Below, piece by piece: positions 42,149 through 53,644 of a stretch of DNA of 64,000 bases (its first letter is position 1; each line of letters starts with the position of its first letter). Under the pieces are notes generated by a model that had not been told where the DNA came from, did no database searches, and saw nothing but the letters and a program-made list of their open reading frames with translations. The position numbers and the translations under genes are program-made. The DNA is taken from assembly GCA_013339765.2 (NCBI GenBank), contig CM023449.1, forward strand, positions 109,113,849 through 109,177,848, read 5' to 3'. The stretch is from Haemaphysalis longicornis. Lineage: Eukaryota > Arthropoda > Arachnida > Ixodida > Ixodidae.

Positions 42149-44187
42149 AGAAGACCAGGGACCGAACTGGAGAGCAGCATGATGCCAGTGGCTGCCGGCA
42201 AGTGGGACCCACAACCGTTTGCCGCCGTCTCACCCTGAGCCAACTGGTCCGATGGCTGACCCTGAGCGCAGCACTCCAATGACCGTTACCCTCGAGGGCA
42301 CCGACGCCAGCAGCGGCGTACGTACTTTCTGCCTCGAGGGTCGAGTAGCTGCCCAAACTGAGCTGACATGGTGCATCGCCATCCCTGGTGCGATTACCAC
42401 GACTACCGACCGCAACGCTCACACCTACGCAGAGACGCGACGTTCCGTCCAGACCACCACACTTGGCTACAACCTTGCGGCTACCGAAGACCGAGGTGGT
42501 GAGCTGGACTCTCTTCGCTTGTTGCGGACCATGCCGCTCAAACTTTAAAGCTATTCCTTGCCCATGTTTCAGCGAATTTGCACTCCGTTGCCTGCAGTCT
42601 GTAAACTTAACACCTGCCTAGAAAATCTGAAACTTAAGCAAGCAGGCCTAAAAAAAACTGGATGCGGCAATAATTGATTTAGTCGACAAAGAACTTGAGG
42701 AGGAAGAGGAAACTGCTGAATTATACATCGATTGTTTCATCCGTGCAAGAGTACTACTAATCACCACATCGATTCCCGCAAGAAAGAGTGCCCCCAGAAT
42801 TGAAAGGACCAGACCGTCGCTCTAGAAGAATTGATAGCAAGGCTTAAAGATTGTTCGGCTGATCCATGCACAAGGGTGTCCGACGTGAATCAGACCGATG
42901 TGAGAAGTGCCCTCCCAAACGAGCCGACAGAACAGCAGCCTGCTAAAGGGAACGACGAGACATCATCAACAGTGAAGCATGCGCAAACGGGCATTGCCGG
43001 AGTGGGAGTGGCGCGAGCTCCTTAAGAAGCACGTGTTGAGCCGCCACCGTCTGAGTTCGAGTTCCTATTCGTTCCAGACTTCATGAAGGAGGAAGCCTTG
43101 CCCGAACTTCTCGAAACCACCCGGACGCATGCAAATAACTACCCGGCATCTAGTGAGTTTCAGGAAGGCCTACTTGACAGCGCAGGCCCAGACAATGCGG
43201 CGAGCTTAAAGCCTGCCGACGGAGTCATTGCTACTTCCGTGAAGGGTTCGTCTAGGACAAAATGTCGTCGGCCTGGAACCCCACGTCATTCGAATGTTTC
43301 GTGCATGGTCACCGCATGGAAGAGTAATTGGAAGAGCGCAACGTGGACCAGAAATCCCGTAAACCGCCGATATGGCCGGTTCTTACTTATGAAACGGACC
43401 CACCCTACTCGAAGGCAGAGAAGCGACCTTGGAACACCGTTTAAATCATCGCTCGGGAGCTCCAGTAAGACCTACCGTAACAACAAGACATGGAGAGTTG
43501 CCCGGCATTGCCTTTGGTATGATCGCCACATGACCACCGAAGGAATGGAAACATTTCCCGAGGCTCGGCACACAGTTTGGCTGCCGTCTGCTTCCACCTG
43601 GCGACGCTTGGTTATCCGGAAGTCGGCACGCCGGTGGAAGCACCGCTGGAAACGGAAAAGGCGACAGAAGCAGAAGGCAATTTGCAAGGACTGACGTTAC
43701 GGATTTTCCCCCAGCATCGATTGTCTCGCGGGCGGGAGTAAAGATGTGGCGAGCGGTCTCGACCCGACGAGATTCAACGACATTTCGGATGACCATTCGT
43801 CACTGGAGCCAGGCGTGCCTGAGCACCGACAGCAGCATATCGAGGAGCTGGACAAGGACCCGCGTGATTGCCATCGACATGTACAGGATGCGAAAATTCA
43901 AGGGGAAATTGCGCAGCACCGTACAGTTGTCTGAAGCACTTCAACAGCGGCGCATCAGCACGTACCACAACAAGGAGCCGGAACTTCCGTTCAAGTTTTG
44001 GGCGAACTGCGGGGCTCGCTATGAGAGCATCTTACCGAGACGAACGTGCTGGAGGACTTGTGCCAGAACCTGACACGCTGGAACGTGATAGAGACTAGGA
44101 GCCAGCTGGAGAAGTGTCGTACTGCTAGCAAGTTCGGCGCTGGCGCGTGGTTCATGAATCTGCTTCTTTGTGGCATACGCACATTGC
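42149..44187 (+). pseudogene. Interior of the non-autonomous LTR element
   Basis: Open pieces include 42219-42548 (109 codons, Thr/Ala-rich) and 42831-43694, a single frame broken only by a stop at 43023. That frame contains EEALPELLETTRTHANNY and ends in a very basic tail (KHRWKRKRRQKQK). It could be a decayed gag-like capsid, but I see no zinc knuckle, and none of the pol motifs occur. Near the 3' end NVLEDLCQNLTRWNVIETRSQ is readable and unassigned. Confidence 0.4.
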
Positions 44188-44200
44188 GGCGGCGGGAGGA

Positions 44201-44343
44201 TGTTGAATCCCCGCTGGGGCATGCGCCACCGCCACCACCATTGTCATCATCATTAACACATGATCCCTGCCTTTAAAGTGATTCATCACGTAGCGGTCAG
44301 CGATGACCCCGAACCCTGCTGCCTGTCTCCTCCTTCCGTAACA
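44201..44343 (+). repeat. 3' LTR
   Basis: TGTTGAATCC to CCGTAACA, with proper TG/CA ends. It differs from the 5' LTR at three sites (T/C after GGGG, C/G after GTCAG, T/C in the last two bases). Confidence 0.9.
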
Positions 44344-44347
44344 TTAC

Positions 44348-44394
44348 AGACAGACACACGGACAGACAGACAGACATACAGACAGACCAAAATT
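44348..44394 (+). repeat. (CAGA)n microsatellite
   Basis: About nine imperfect CAGA/CACA units immediately after the LTR element's right-hand target duplication. Confidence 0.85.
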
Positions 44395-44414
44395 TCTGGG
44401 TTTAAGTAGCCCAA

Positions 44415-45190
44415 GAAAGACTATCGTCTTTAAAAACGTGGCACTAACAAAGGAAACACAGGACGAGCGCTTACTCACAATTGAAGGTTAATCAGAGAAG
44501 ACGAAGAACATATCCCCTCCTATTCACCATACCTGGCATGCGTATGCAATAATCAGATAAAAACAACTCAGAAACCACAAAAAACAATAAAGAACCCACA
44601 AAAACAAAAACAAAACAACTACATCATCAACGTCCACGGGGTGCGGAACTCAATTACTACCAAGATACGCAATCTCTATGGCGTGTAAGACAACAGAAGC
44701 CTGGCTGACACAAACGTCTCCTCTCTGGCTTATCTGGACCGCGTCAGCGGTTTCTCTCGTCATCTCGTGCGCATACGTAAACACAAACGCTTGAACCACA
44801 TGAGCGCAGTTCAAGCGCATGCTTGAACCTGATGATGAGGGTAATAGCTGAGGCGTTCCAGATAAGACAGAGAGGAGACGTTTGTGACGATCAGGCTTCT
44901 ATTTATTGTCTTACACGCCAGAGATTGCGTAACTTGGTAGTAATTGAGTTTTACACCCCGTGGCGGTTGATGATGTAGTTGTTTTGGTTTTGTTTTTGTG
45001 GGTTTTTTATTGTTGTTTCTGGTTTTTGGGTTCCTTCCTTCTGATTATTGGAGACTCATGTGTTCTATGGTGACTGGAGGGTATGTCTTCTTCATTTTTG
45101 TGATCAAATTTCAATTGGGAGTAAGCGATCGCCCTGTGGTACCTTCGTTTGCCTCGCGTTTTTTCAAGTGTTGCGCTTTTTGAAGGTTTT
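44415..45190. repeat. Large foldback (inverted repeat, ~350 bp arms)
   Basis: The left arm (about 44415-44768) and right arm (about 44830-45190) are inverted copies. Shared blocks include CGCTTACTC.CAATTGAA, AACAACTACATCATCAAC, CTCAATTACTACCAAG and ACAAACGTCTCCTCTCTG, at roughly 80-90% identity over the inner 200 bp and less outside. A ~60 bp loop contains TTCAAGCGCATGCTTGAA, itself palindromic. No coding sequence. It may be a foldback DNA element or two head-to-head copies of one repeat. Confidence 0.75.
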
Positions 45191-46570
45191 GTCTTGCAAT
45201 TTCACCTACTAGCCCAACTCGCCATTCTGTTGCATGAATTTTTTTATTGCTCTGTGGCTAACTACTAGATTCTGCCTCTGCAGAACGGAGAGCTTCGTGT
45301 TTTTCTATTTTGTTTTCCAAAGTAGCAAGGTCGCGTGAGCAAACACGTCAAAAGCGAACGGGGCCTCCACTGCTTAATTAGCAACTTTGCATAGCGACGC
45401 CGGCACTTCCCTGATACCACGCCAGCATGAATGCCAAGTCTTTGTCACTGATCCAAAGCGTAACCCAGCAAGATTGGGGACTTCCTCTCCTCTCTGGTTC
45501 TGGAGCCGGCGTCCAGTTGTCTACGGCCCTGTCCTGCCCTCTTCGAAGCGGTCACATTTGATGGCAATCGCACTTACGCACATTTACATCACCTAACGGT
45601 GCAATTAAATCTTTTTGAAGGCTTTAAAGACTAGAAAATCCTTCGTTGCCAGGCTTCAAATTATATACCCGGTTGTCGCGAAGCACAATGTTTATCGTCC
45701 ATCATGCGACAGTAATATGTGATGCTAACCGACCTCTAGGTTAACGAATCAGGTCTCGGTCTGCAAGAACATACCCGAAATGACAAAGGCAGGTGTTTTC
45801 TGTAGAAAGGGACAAAAAACACGGGGCAGGGCCGCCAACATTGCTAAACGTGAGGCGCTGTTACGCTTGTCGAAAATTTAATCTATACTGTAAGTTGTAT
45901 GGTTGATAGTGTATGGCTCTTATAAGCAAGACGTCTTGGTTATAATTCAAACACTTTGCCTAAAGCCTTATTGTGAATACTATTGCACACTGTTAGAGCA
46001 TAATAAAGATATGAACAAAAAAATGGCTTGATGGAATAGATGCGCCAGAACATGCTTTAGTATAGAAGATTGCAACGGAGGAGGAAGTTCCAGACCTGCA
46101 CTCTTTAGCAGATAAACTACATTACTTTACATCACCATAATGCCTGCTCTACGAATGGTATTTGCAAAAGAAGGGTTCTGTTCTAGCCGCCACATTTTTA
46201 TTCTTATCCTGACGGATTTCCATGTCAAGGTTGCAGTGGTAGTTTTGTAGGCGTTACTTTTTCATTCGAAGCCTAAATAGACTGGATTGTGTCGTGGAAA
46301 CTCGTGGCTCTCTTCATACAATACAAACGCATAAAAAAAGAACGAAGCTCAAACTAACGGGGAAGACTTGATGGTACCAAAGTTTTACGCAACCTTCCCG
46401 ACCATCACGATGGTTTCAGTCCACGATTACAGCCAATGTGCTGCTTCGCTGCCGCAACGACCTTTGCTTCCTTGGAGTCTTTGTCGTTTAGAGCAAGTGT
46501 TGCCACGATGACGGCGAACGCTTGAGTTTTTTTTGCCTATCTTGGCCCCTGTCACTAAGTGGGTATTCTT
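45191..46570. other. Unassigned sequence
   Basis: AT-leaning, with no repeat matched inside the window. Open frames are all under 75 codons. Confidence 0.35.
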
Positions 46571-46589
46571 GGCCTGACAAACTTGCGGT

Positions 46590-46735
46590 GCGGACGCACA
46601 GTGATCGCTGCGAGGGACGCACACACGAGCGTTCGGCATTTTCTTTGTTTTGTTAACTGCCGCGCTGTCGCCGCGAGGCAAGGGATTACGTGCGCTCGGC
46701 ATTTTCTGGGTTCTTTGAACTGGGCACTCCAAATA
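46590..46735 (-). repeat. Tandem 66 bp duplication, in-frame on minus strand
   Basis: Two adjacent units contain GCGAGG...CGCTCGGCATTTTCT.(T)GTT. A 66 bp period keeps the frame, and the minus strand reads KMPSARNPLPRGDSAAVNK, then KMPNARVCVPRSDHCASAP. It could be a fragment of a repetitive protein or a plain minisatellite. Confidence 0.45.
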
Positions 46736-47150
46736 CTTACGATTTTCTGAACAGCCTCGCAGTTAAGAAAAAACACTTCTCGTGGTTGCAATCGAGCCTT
46801 GGTTCTTTGCGTTAGGAAGTGATGATCTGCTCATTTAAAAATTGGCGCGCTGCAGACTCGTGTCCCCGTTACTGCAGCGCCGTTGGCACGGACGCTGCCG
46901 TTGAAAGACTGCGCTGCCTCCGGACGATGAGTGGCTGATTTGTAAGTTGCCGAAACTATAGCGTGAGAGTAGACACGCCAGCGTAAAGGATTTTGTATGT
47001 AATGAGGAGATTTTCTATGTGATGAGGGGTGATTCTTTATCTGGCGTTTGTGGTATGGTTTTCTTTTAAGAGGGGATCAGGCTCAGCCACTCGGTTGGGT
47101 GGCGTTTGGTTTGGCTTAGGTTAGGGGTTCGCTTTGGGTTGATTGGTTAT
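46736..47150. other. Unassigned sequence
   Basis: Nothing recognised. The G/T-rich segment 46990-47150 may belong to the 5' UTR of the LINE that follows. Confidence 0.35.
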
Positions 47151-49425
47151 GGGTTCCGCGCAGCTTCATCAAGATCTACAAAGAATCCGGGAACTATTAG
47201 AGGCAGCGGTTCGCGAAATTGTTGCAATTTTATAATAAACAGGCATACTGAATCCACAAACCAACACACGCACGGTAGCAGAAAGTCAAGTACTTGCAAT
47301 CGAAGATGAGCCGATAGAGCCGGACGGGACAGAAATCGATCATGCTAGAGATTCTCCCTCACCCAAGCGGACAGCTTCAGAAATCCTCAAGAGACGGAGA
47401 ATACAACAGGAAATAAAAAGACAACTCAGCGTTAACCTCGATAAACGCTTTGACGCCATCGCCGCGACAATAGCAACAAAATTGCCCATTTTGCGGCAAG
47501 CATCCACACACAAATCGGAACTGTGAACACGAGAATCACCAAGCTAGAACCCACCGGTGGTGGCAGGCAACACTACTTATTCGGGGGCACAACTAGAAGC
47601 GAAACGAGGTAGTACAGGTCCAATGCCAATTGCACAACCATTATGTATTCAGGGAGTGAGACCGCAGAGGGTACCAATCGAAGAGACATAACCTACAGAT
47701 TCACATTGACCAACTGGAGACAGCAACAAATCCGACGTCCCCGCACTACAAGAAATGGGCGTGATTGCAGAGCTTTCGTGATACGTGACATACGTCACAC
47801 CAGCAAATACCGGGAAACCTTCGGTAGCAACGTTAGTTAGACGAAACATCTCAGTCGTCCAGCAAAACACCAAAATCGAAACGGTTGATCCCATCCTTCT
47901 AGAAATGGTCGGACGCCAGAACACGGAAATTAAATACTGTATATGTATACTTAATATATACAAAAATGCAAGACAACAGCAAAAATTTATTGAACTTTTC
48001 AAGGCCACGCTCACAATCTGTAAGGACAACCCCCTACTAATTATTGGCGATTTTGATGCACCGCACGGCGCTTGGGGTTGCGATAACGAAACTCGTGAAC
48101 GTAGAAATTTTAAGGACGACATACATCCTTTAAACCGCACACTTATCATTGATTTTATCTACCCTGCCCAAATCGAAAATAGCGTGTCCAGTGGCACTAA
48201 ATCTGGCCTATCGCTAACAAAAAACGCCACAAACACTCAATCGCTCAACCTATCAGAAGACTTAGGCAGTCATCATTAAATAGGCGCAACCACAAAACAG
48301 CTACCGCAAGTAACGTAAAAGCAAAACCCACCAGAATCACCGATTGCGATCAGCTTCGACAGATCCACAACTATGGAAGCGAGACAGCTAATGAAATCGC
48401 GGACATCGATAACTGGGCGTACGAAATTATCGACGATGCCAACACCGCGACAATGCAGACTCCCGGGGGAAAGAAACCACACAGAGATGTGGATGCGGGA
48501 CTCGCTCAAATATGGCTCTAAAGAAACTGTTGCAATACAGGCTCGAAACGTACAAACACCTCTATGATCTGCGGAGGAGAATATCCAACCTTAATAAGGA
48601 GATCCAAGATCTTACCAAACCACTTGCCAATCAGTCACGCAACTCACTGAGTGAAGCAATGGATTGACACATTGATAAAAAAACAAGGTGCCACCTTCTT
48701 GGTTATCTTTATGACCCAGAGAGAAATAGAACAATCCAACAGCACAATATAGCCATACTCATTCATACATACCCCGGCTCAGAGCAACAACTTCTTCACG
48801 GACTACGTCATAAATACCTGAATGCACAGCTACCCGAATATTAGGCACCGTAAGCTGGAGTTGATAACCAGGAGTTGGACGCGCCTATAATGCTATCAGA
48901 GCTTAAACACGCAATACAACTCTAAGCTCCAACATTGCACTTGGATTGGATCGACCCACAAATAAAATTATCCAAAATCTACTCAGCAGCTCACTGGAGA
49001 TTCTGAGAAAATACTTCGAGGAATACTGGGAAAGTGGAAAGATACCAAGTCAGTGGAATGCATCCACAATCAAACTAATCCCACAACCAGGAAAGAAACT
49101 CAATCTGGAAAATCTTAGAGCAATATCCCTCCCGGCATGCTTAGGAAAGCTTCTGTAACACGTCGTGCTCAACAGACTCAATCAATACAGAAAATAAAAC
49201 GATGTATAGCTCCGGTGCACCCCCCCCCCCCCCCCGGTGGTGGGTTTCAGAGAAAAAACTCTCCACTCAAGACACCATGCTCGGATTAAAGAAGTAGATT
49301 GTCGAGACGTGCGGCGGTTCCTCCATGGACACAAGAGCCATACTTCGATTAGATCTAGCAAAATCATTTGATTTCGTGAGGCACGATGCTATACCCAGTA
49401 TATCCAAAAGATAGGGGTAGGAACA
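47150..49425 (+). pseudogene. I-type LINE, 5' two-thirds (ORF1, endonuclease, partial RT)
   Basis: ORF1 remnant: SPSPKRTASEILKRRRIQQEI (about 47355) with a coiled-coil-like stretch. Endonuclease: LLIIGDFDAPHGAWGCDN (48035 on; GDFNAPH.AWG is typical of I-type elements) inside frame 47785-48279, with YCICILNIY upstream and LIIDF downstream. RT: a SLEILRKYFEEYWESGKIPSQWN finger region and LENLRAISLPACLGKLL (48946-49158), then LDLAKSFDFVRHDAI (first palm Asp, about 49350). Stops and frameshifts are frequent. The copy ends near 49425 before the FADD/RNase H part. In-frame TAA/TAG stops separate the pieces. Confidence 0.75.
49219..49236 (+). repeat. Poly-C run
   Basis: About 18 cytosines within the RT remnant. 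It replaces the codons before the palm motif and is likely a slippage or assembly-prone site. Confidence 0.85.
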
Positions 49426-49429
49426 GGAA

Positions 49430-51660
49430 CTATCGTTATAATATTGTTAAGTTTTTTCTTGTAGTTCAAAGAAATATCAAGAGCAATCGAAAAACATAGA
49501 TCTCTGGGAAGTGGCAAACGGTCACACATTGATATATGAGAATGTTCACAAAGGGAAAATTTATTTAAGGGCAAATTTGTTTCAATAGGGGGAGTACACT
49601 CAATGGCAGGGTCATGCTGTCCGCTGAAATGCAAAAAAAAAAACCTTTCTTTTGCGAAATATATCATCATATAAGTACCAGGCAGGATGAAAATCACAAT
49701 GATCATTTTGAAAAAAAAAGCGATTCTACAAATAAATTTGCTGCAGAGAAACTGAAATTAACTCAGATTGATCTGCACTTGGAGTAATAGATACGCTCAT
49801 ATCCTTTTTACTGCCTTTCTTAGTTTAAACGTCACATTTAAATGGAACGTTGGACCAATCAAAGAATAATAAAAAAAGCAGAAATCAAACAGTGTAACGT
49901 GAGAAGTTTGGTCCTTTTCTGAGGTTACTTAAGGGGAGGGCGTAACCCGCGAGCTTCAAACTAAATATGTTATACGGGAAATGAAGCGGCTTGCGTGCTA
50001 TACACGTCTCAAGGGGGAACTTGCGGTTGCTGAAAACGACTCAGGGGACACAAATGAAAAAAAAACAAGGGTCACGTCGTTCTCACAGGCGGGCCACATA
50101 CGGTTGCGGGCAAAATGGGAAGGCAATTTGAGCTGTGAAGTTGGATTGCCGTGTGAGTCACGGGGTATGTTATGGTATTTAACAAAGGAACTACAATAAT
50201 TTCTATGTTGTCCACGTTGCGGGCGCTCTGGGGACCACACGGCAAGGAAAATAACAGAGAAAGCGGTATACAACTTAATACTGGAGGCATCTACAGTTTT
50301 TTTTGTACATTACACACTGTGGTTGGAGTCTCCCGAGGAACGAAACTACCAGCAAGTAAGCGTTCTCCAATTACCTCGGGCGAGAATCCGTTCCCTGGTG
50401 GGCACATGCACCCAGCGCCACCTACTGTTCCACTTCGAACACACCTTGTATTCTTGTGAGGCAATGCTAAATAAAATCTACTATTCCTCTTCAGTAGCCT
50501 AAAGGATAGAACCACGTGTTTTGGCATGGACCGACATGGCTTGTGCCAACATAGGCGTGCAGCGCCTTCTAGAATCGAGTTTCAATATGCACTCCGCTGC
50601 GTAAATTCATAATCCCGGTATTTGTTTTAAAACTCCTGCCTAGCCCCAGCCTTCTTTGAAAGCTCCGCCCTCTAAACGCGGCGCCAGGCGGATCCGATTT
50701 TCTCGGTGTTATGTTTTTCCACTGAATTATGTTGAGGGTGGCTCCAGTGCACCTCATCGTACGACCAAACCAAGTAAGCGAAGGAGTTCACTCTAGAATG
50801 AGGAACGCGTCCGACTCCGTACTCTATCAAACGTGACCGGCCGCAGACTCAAAGCGTGACTGCCAAAAATCATGAAACAGCGCAATGTGTGCGCTGAAAA
50901 ACGGCGAAATAAAACTCCCAATTACAATCACTACAATTCCAAGCATTAATTTCATTACAAATAGTGCAATTGGGCTGGGTAACTCCAATATATAATTGCG
51001 TTGGTAGAATTCGAAAAAAATGTTTTTGGTTTCTGTGCAATATATTGCTTAAGAGACGGTTCTACCGAGTGAAAAAATCGGTAACCACATCTGACCAGAT
51101 GGTACCAACATAAAGATAGCAGCCATTGGTGGGTCTAACAAATAGTTTCAAAATACAGCCGGCACTACTCAACTTGATTGATTAAACCCCCATCAGTGTT
51201 TCTTCACTTTTTTTCCATCTTGTGTATGTGTAAGAAAACCACAATCATTTCCTGAACTAAGGTCGCATTGAAAGTTTATCTGGGGCTCAACTTTCAGTGC
51301 CTTAATAGGTAACCGAACCTCTCAATAATTTCACCATTATTTCCCTTCGCATTTTATTCCTCTCTTGTACTATGTGTGGAGCCTTGGACGACCATATACT
51401 TTAGGCCTAAATTCCAGGCGTAAGGTTATGGTTATGCTGCTTGATTTCTAGCTTTGCGGCATGCCAAAAAACTCAAGCTACCTGTAAGCCTCATGCTACC
51501 AATTCCAGTTGACCGCGTTCGACGTGAATGCGTAACATTAGGCCTAACATCAGAACGACAGACATCTGTGTTCGCGCTACTTGGACATCGTTGGTTGGGG
51601 TAGCGCGGTACGGCAACAGGTATCAGAAGATGCGAATTGATTGCTGAACTACTTTGGTCA
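49430..51660. other. Unassigned 2.2 kb stretch
   Basis: AT-rich. Overlapping frames at 49981-50527 (70-95 codons, both strands) show no family motif. No inverted repeats or tails found. Confidence 0.35.
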
Positions 51661-51664
51661 GCAC

Positions 51665-53180
51665 ATACCCGGATACGAATGTAGAGACAGAGAGAGAATA
51701 CATTTCATTAAGTTTCAAAGAGGCCTCCTCATTACAGGATGAAATAAGCACAGGCCGCGCGGACGGCCCTTTCGACCAAGTGCAGCTCCTGTTCGAAGCC
51801 GGAGCTATCCAAGGCCCTCCCCCATAGCTCCGTGAAAAGGTGGAGGCTAGGAGGTGTCGGGAGGTCAAGGCTAGATTTGTGGCAGGTGCCCACTATGTGT
51901 CCGGGAGTCTGAGATTCGGGAAAGTGGAGAAAAGTGTGTCCGGTCAAAGAGGTTAAGTATGGTTGGATGTGCGAAGGTGTTAACCTGCAGGGCGCGGAAT
52001 AATCTTTCCTGTCCCTCTGTACCCATTTTGTGCGAAGAGGAGCACGTTTTACAGAAGAGCTTTTACAGGACATTCTCTTATAGTGCTGCGTAATTTCATG
52101 GTGTGTGACAACAGGATGCAGGCACTCAGGCTCGGCTTCATCAGCTCTGGCTCGGTGGTTGAAATCTCGATCTCGACGAGTTGTGCGATCTCGTTGCCGC
52201 AATTACGATGTGAACTGGTGTCCACACAATCTAGATTGGTTTTATTGGTGGTTTCTGACTGACTAATCGAAGTGTTGTGACGGTAAATAGAGCGTTAGTA
52301 CAGTTGCGGCGAACCTGCTCAGAGTCTCTGATGTTACCTTTGACGCCGCCTTGGCTAAGAGCAAGTGCTGTCACCGATTCCTCGGCTAGGAGGGAGCTGT
52401 GTCCAGAGATTGAGAGGCTGCACCTGTGTTGCGCATTTAAAACAGTGGTGCCTGACATGGCGGCTCTGCGCGGGTAACAGGTTGCGTCCGTGTAAGCGGT
52501 ACATGATTGAAATCCGTACTGTCCGGGCTCGGGCCACTCTATGATCTTCGGGATGCATACGGCGCATATTGCGTGGTAAGACAGGCGCAATTAAATGTTT
52601 TAATGGAGAGGGGTACTTCTCCTGAACGGAGATTTGAATGGCTGCGCCGAAAGCGCCGGGGCTAAGAGTATGATCCTCTACGTTACTGTTTTTCCTAACC
52701 TTAATGTTTGGCTAACCGCAACCCAGACGGTTGAGGTGCCTGCCGAGAGGCGCATGGCTTGCATGTACGCCTTCCTGATCGGGATGTTTATTTGCTCGAG
52801 CTCTGTGGCTTTAAGCAGTGCGTAAGGTCTAGCGTAAAGAATTCTAAACAAGACGTGCTGGACAAGGCGAAGCTTGTCTGCTTCCACTATGCCCCTGGTT
52901 TTGGTCGCAACAGCGGTCCACAAATAATATCATGCCCTTGATCTTCACGCTTGGTGATGGCGCAATGATGACCCTCTAGGCGTAGGCTGATAGTGGGCTA
53001 ACCTGACTGGTGTTTTTTTGCACGGTGAGACTAGGAGTAGCTCAGTCTTCTGGGGGGACGCAGCTGAGACAATATGACTTGGCATATGCAGCCGCCACAG
53101 CCGATGCTTCTTGTAGGCGGCTCTAATTCTGGGATTGACCCTGTGGACAATAAGATGGCCATGTCGCCGCGTTTCAAGAT
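51665..53180 (-). pseudogene. I-type LINE ORF2 C-terminal half (RT thumb, RNase H, tail)
   Basis: On the minus strand: CVPPEKTELLLVSP-like and ADKLRLVQHVLFRILYARPYALL (RT thumb, 52923-52680); AYTDATCYPRRAAMSG then EESVTALALSQGG (RNase H, 52500-52320); HEITQHYK and a Cys/His-poor tail; and LWGRALDSSGFEQELHLVERA (about 51830). The 3' UTR ends AATGAAATGTATTCTCTCTCTG (51695-51665). The first RNase H Asp is kept; GNExAD was not readable. The upstream edge abuts the 3' tail of another copy at 53190, so the two are arranged head to tail. Broken by several frameshifts. Confidence 0.75.
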
Positions 53181-53189
53181 TGGGAAAAC

Positions 53190-53640
53190 ACGAGTGAGAG
53201 AGAGAGAACAGCCTTTATTGTCATCCCTTTTAAGACGAATGTACCGTGATGAAATGTCTACTGTCTTCGTCCCATCAGACGGCGGTCAGGAACCCGTAGT
53301 CTGTGGCGGTGTCCTCTGCAAGTTGGATGAGAGCAGTTTGTATCTCGGGAAGTGAGCTGAGCAATGCGGCCTCCCACTGGTCACTGCTTCGTAAATGTAT
53401 AAGTTGTTCAAAGGCCAATGGTTTACTGGGGCATTGCCAGACCATCTCTTGTAGTGTGGCTGCTGCCATGTTGCACCACTTGCATCTGTCCGTGTACCTA
53501 TCGGGATAGCTGCGGTGACACAAGGCGGGGTGAAGGAACGTATTGGATTGCGGCCTGCGCCAAGCAACTGTTTATCATTTGTTTGGCGCAGTGTGGGCAG
53601 CAGGGAATTTCATTCGGCTCACCCTATTGTGCTGAGTAAT
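53190..53640 (-). pseudogene. I-type LINE 3' end, second copy
   Basis: On the minus strand: SYPDRYTDRCKWCNMAAATLQEMVWQC (a C-x2-C...H-type knuckle, with H replaced by Q) and DQWEAALLSSLPEIQTALIQLAEDTA (about 53400-53300), then a stop and 3' UTR ending AATAAAGGCTGTTCTCTCTCTC (about 53215-53190). WEAALLSS is also recognisable in the neighbouring copy as LWGRALDSS. It is 5'-truncated. Confidence 0.75.
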
Positions 53641-53644
53641 CTGA

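Larger units (their letters stand above)
41985..44343 (+). mobile_element. Non-autonomous LTR retrotransposon with intact structure
   Basis: Two 143 bp LTRs (41985-42127, 44201-44343) differ at only three positions. They are flanked by the 5 bp target duplication TTACA (41980-41984, 44344-44348). Three bases after the 5' LTR is TGGTGCCGAAACCCGGGA (42131-42148), a primer-binding site ending in the complement of CCA. A purine tract GGCGGCGGGAGGA (44188-44200) abuts the 3' LTR. The 2.05 kb interior has only broken frames and no protease, RT or integrase motif. Size and content fit a TRIM/LARD-like passenger that would need another element's enzymes. Low LTR divergence indicates recent insertion. 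Confidence 0.9.
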
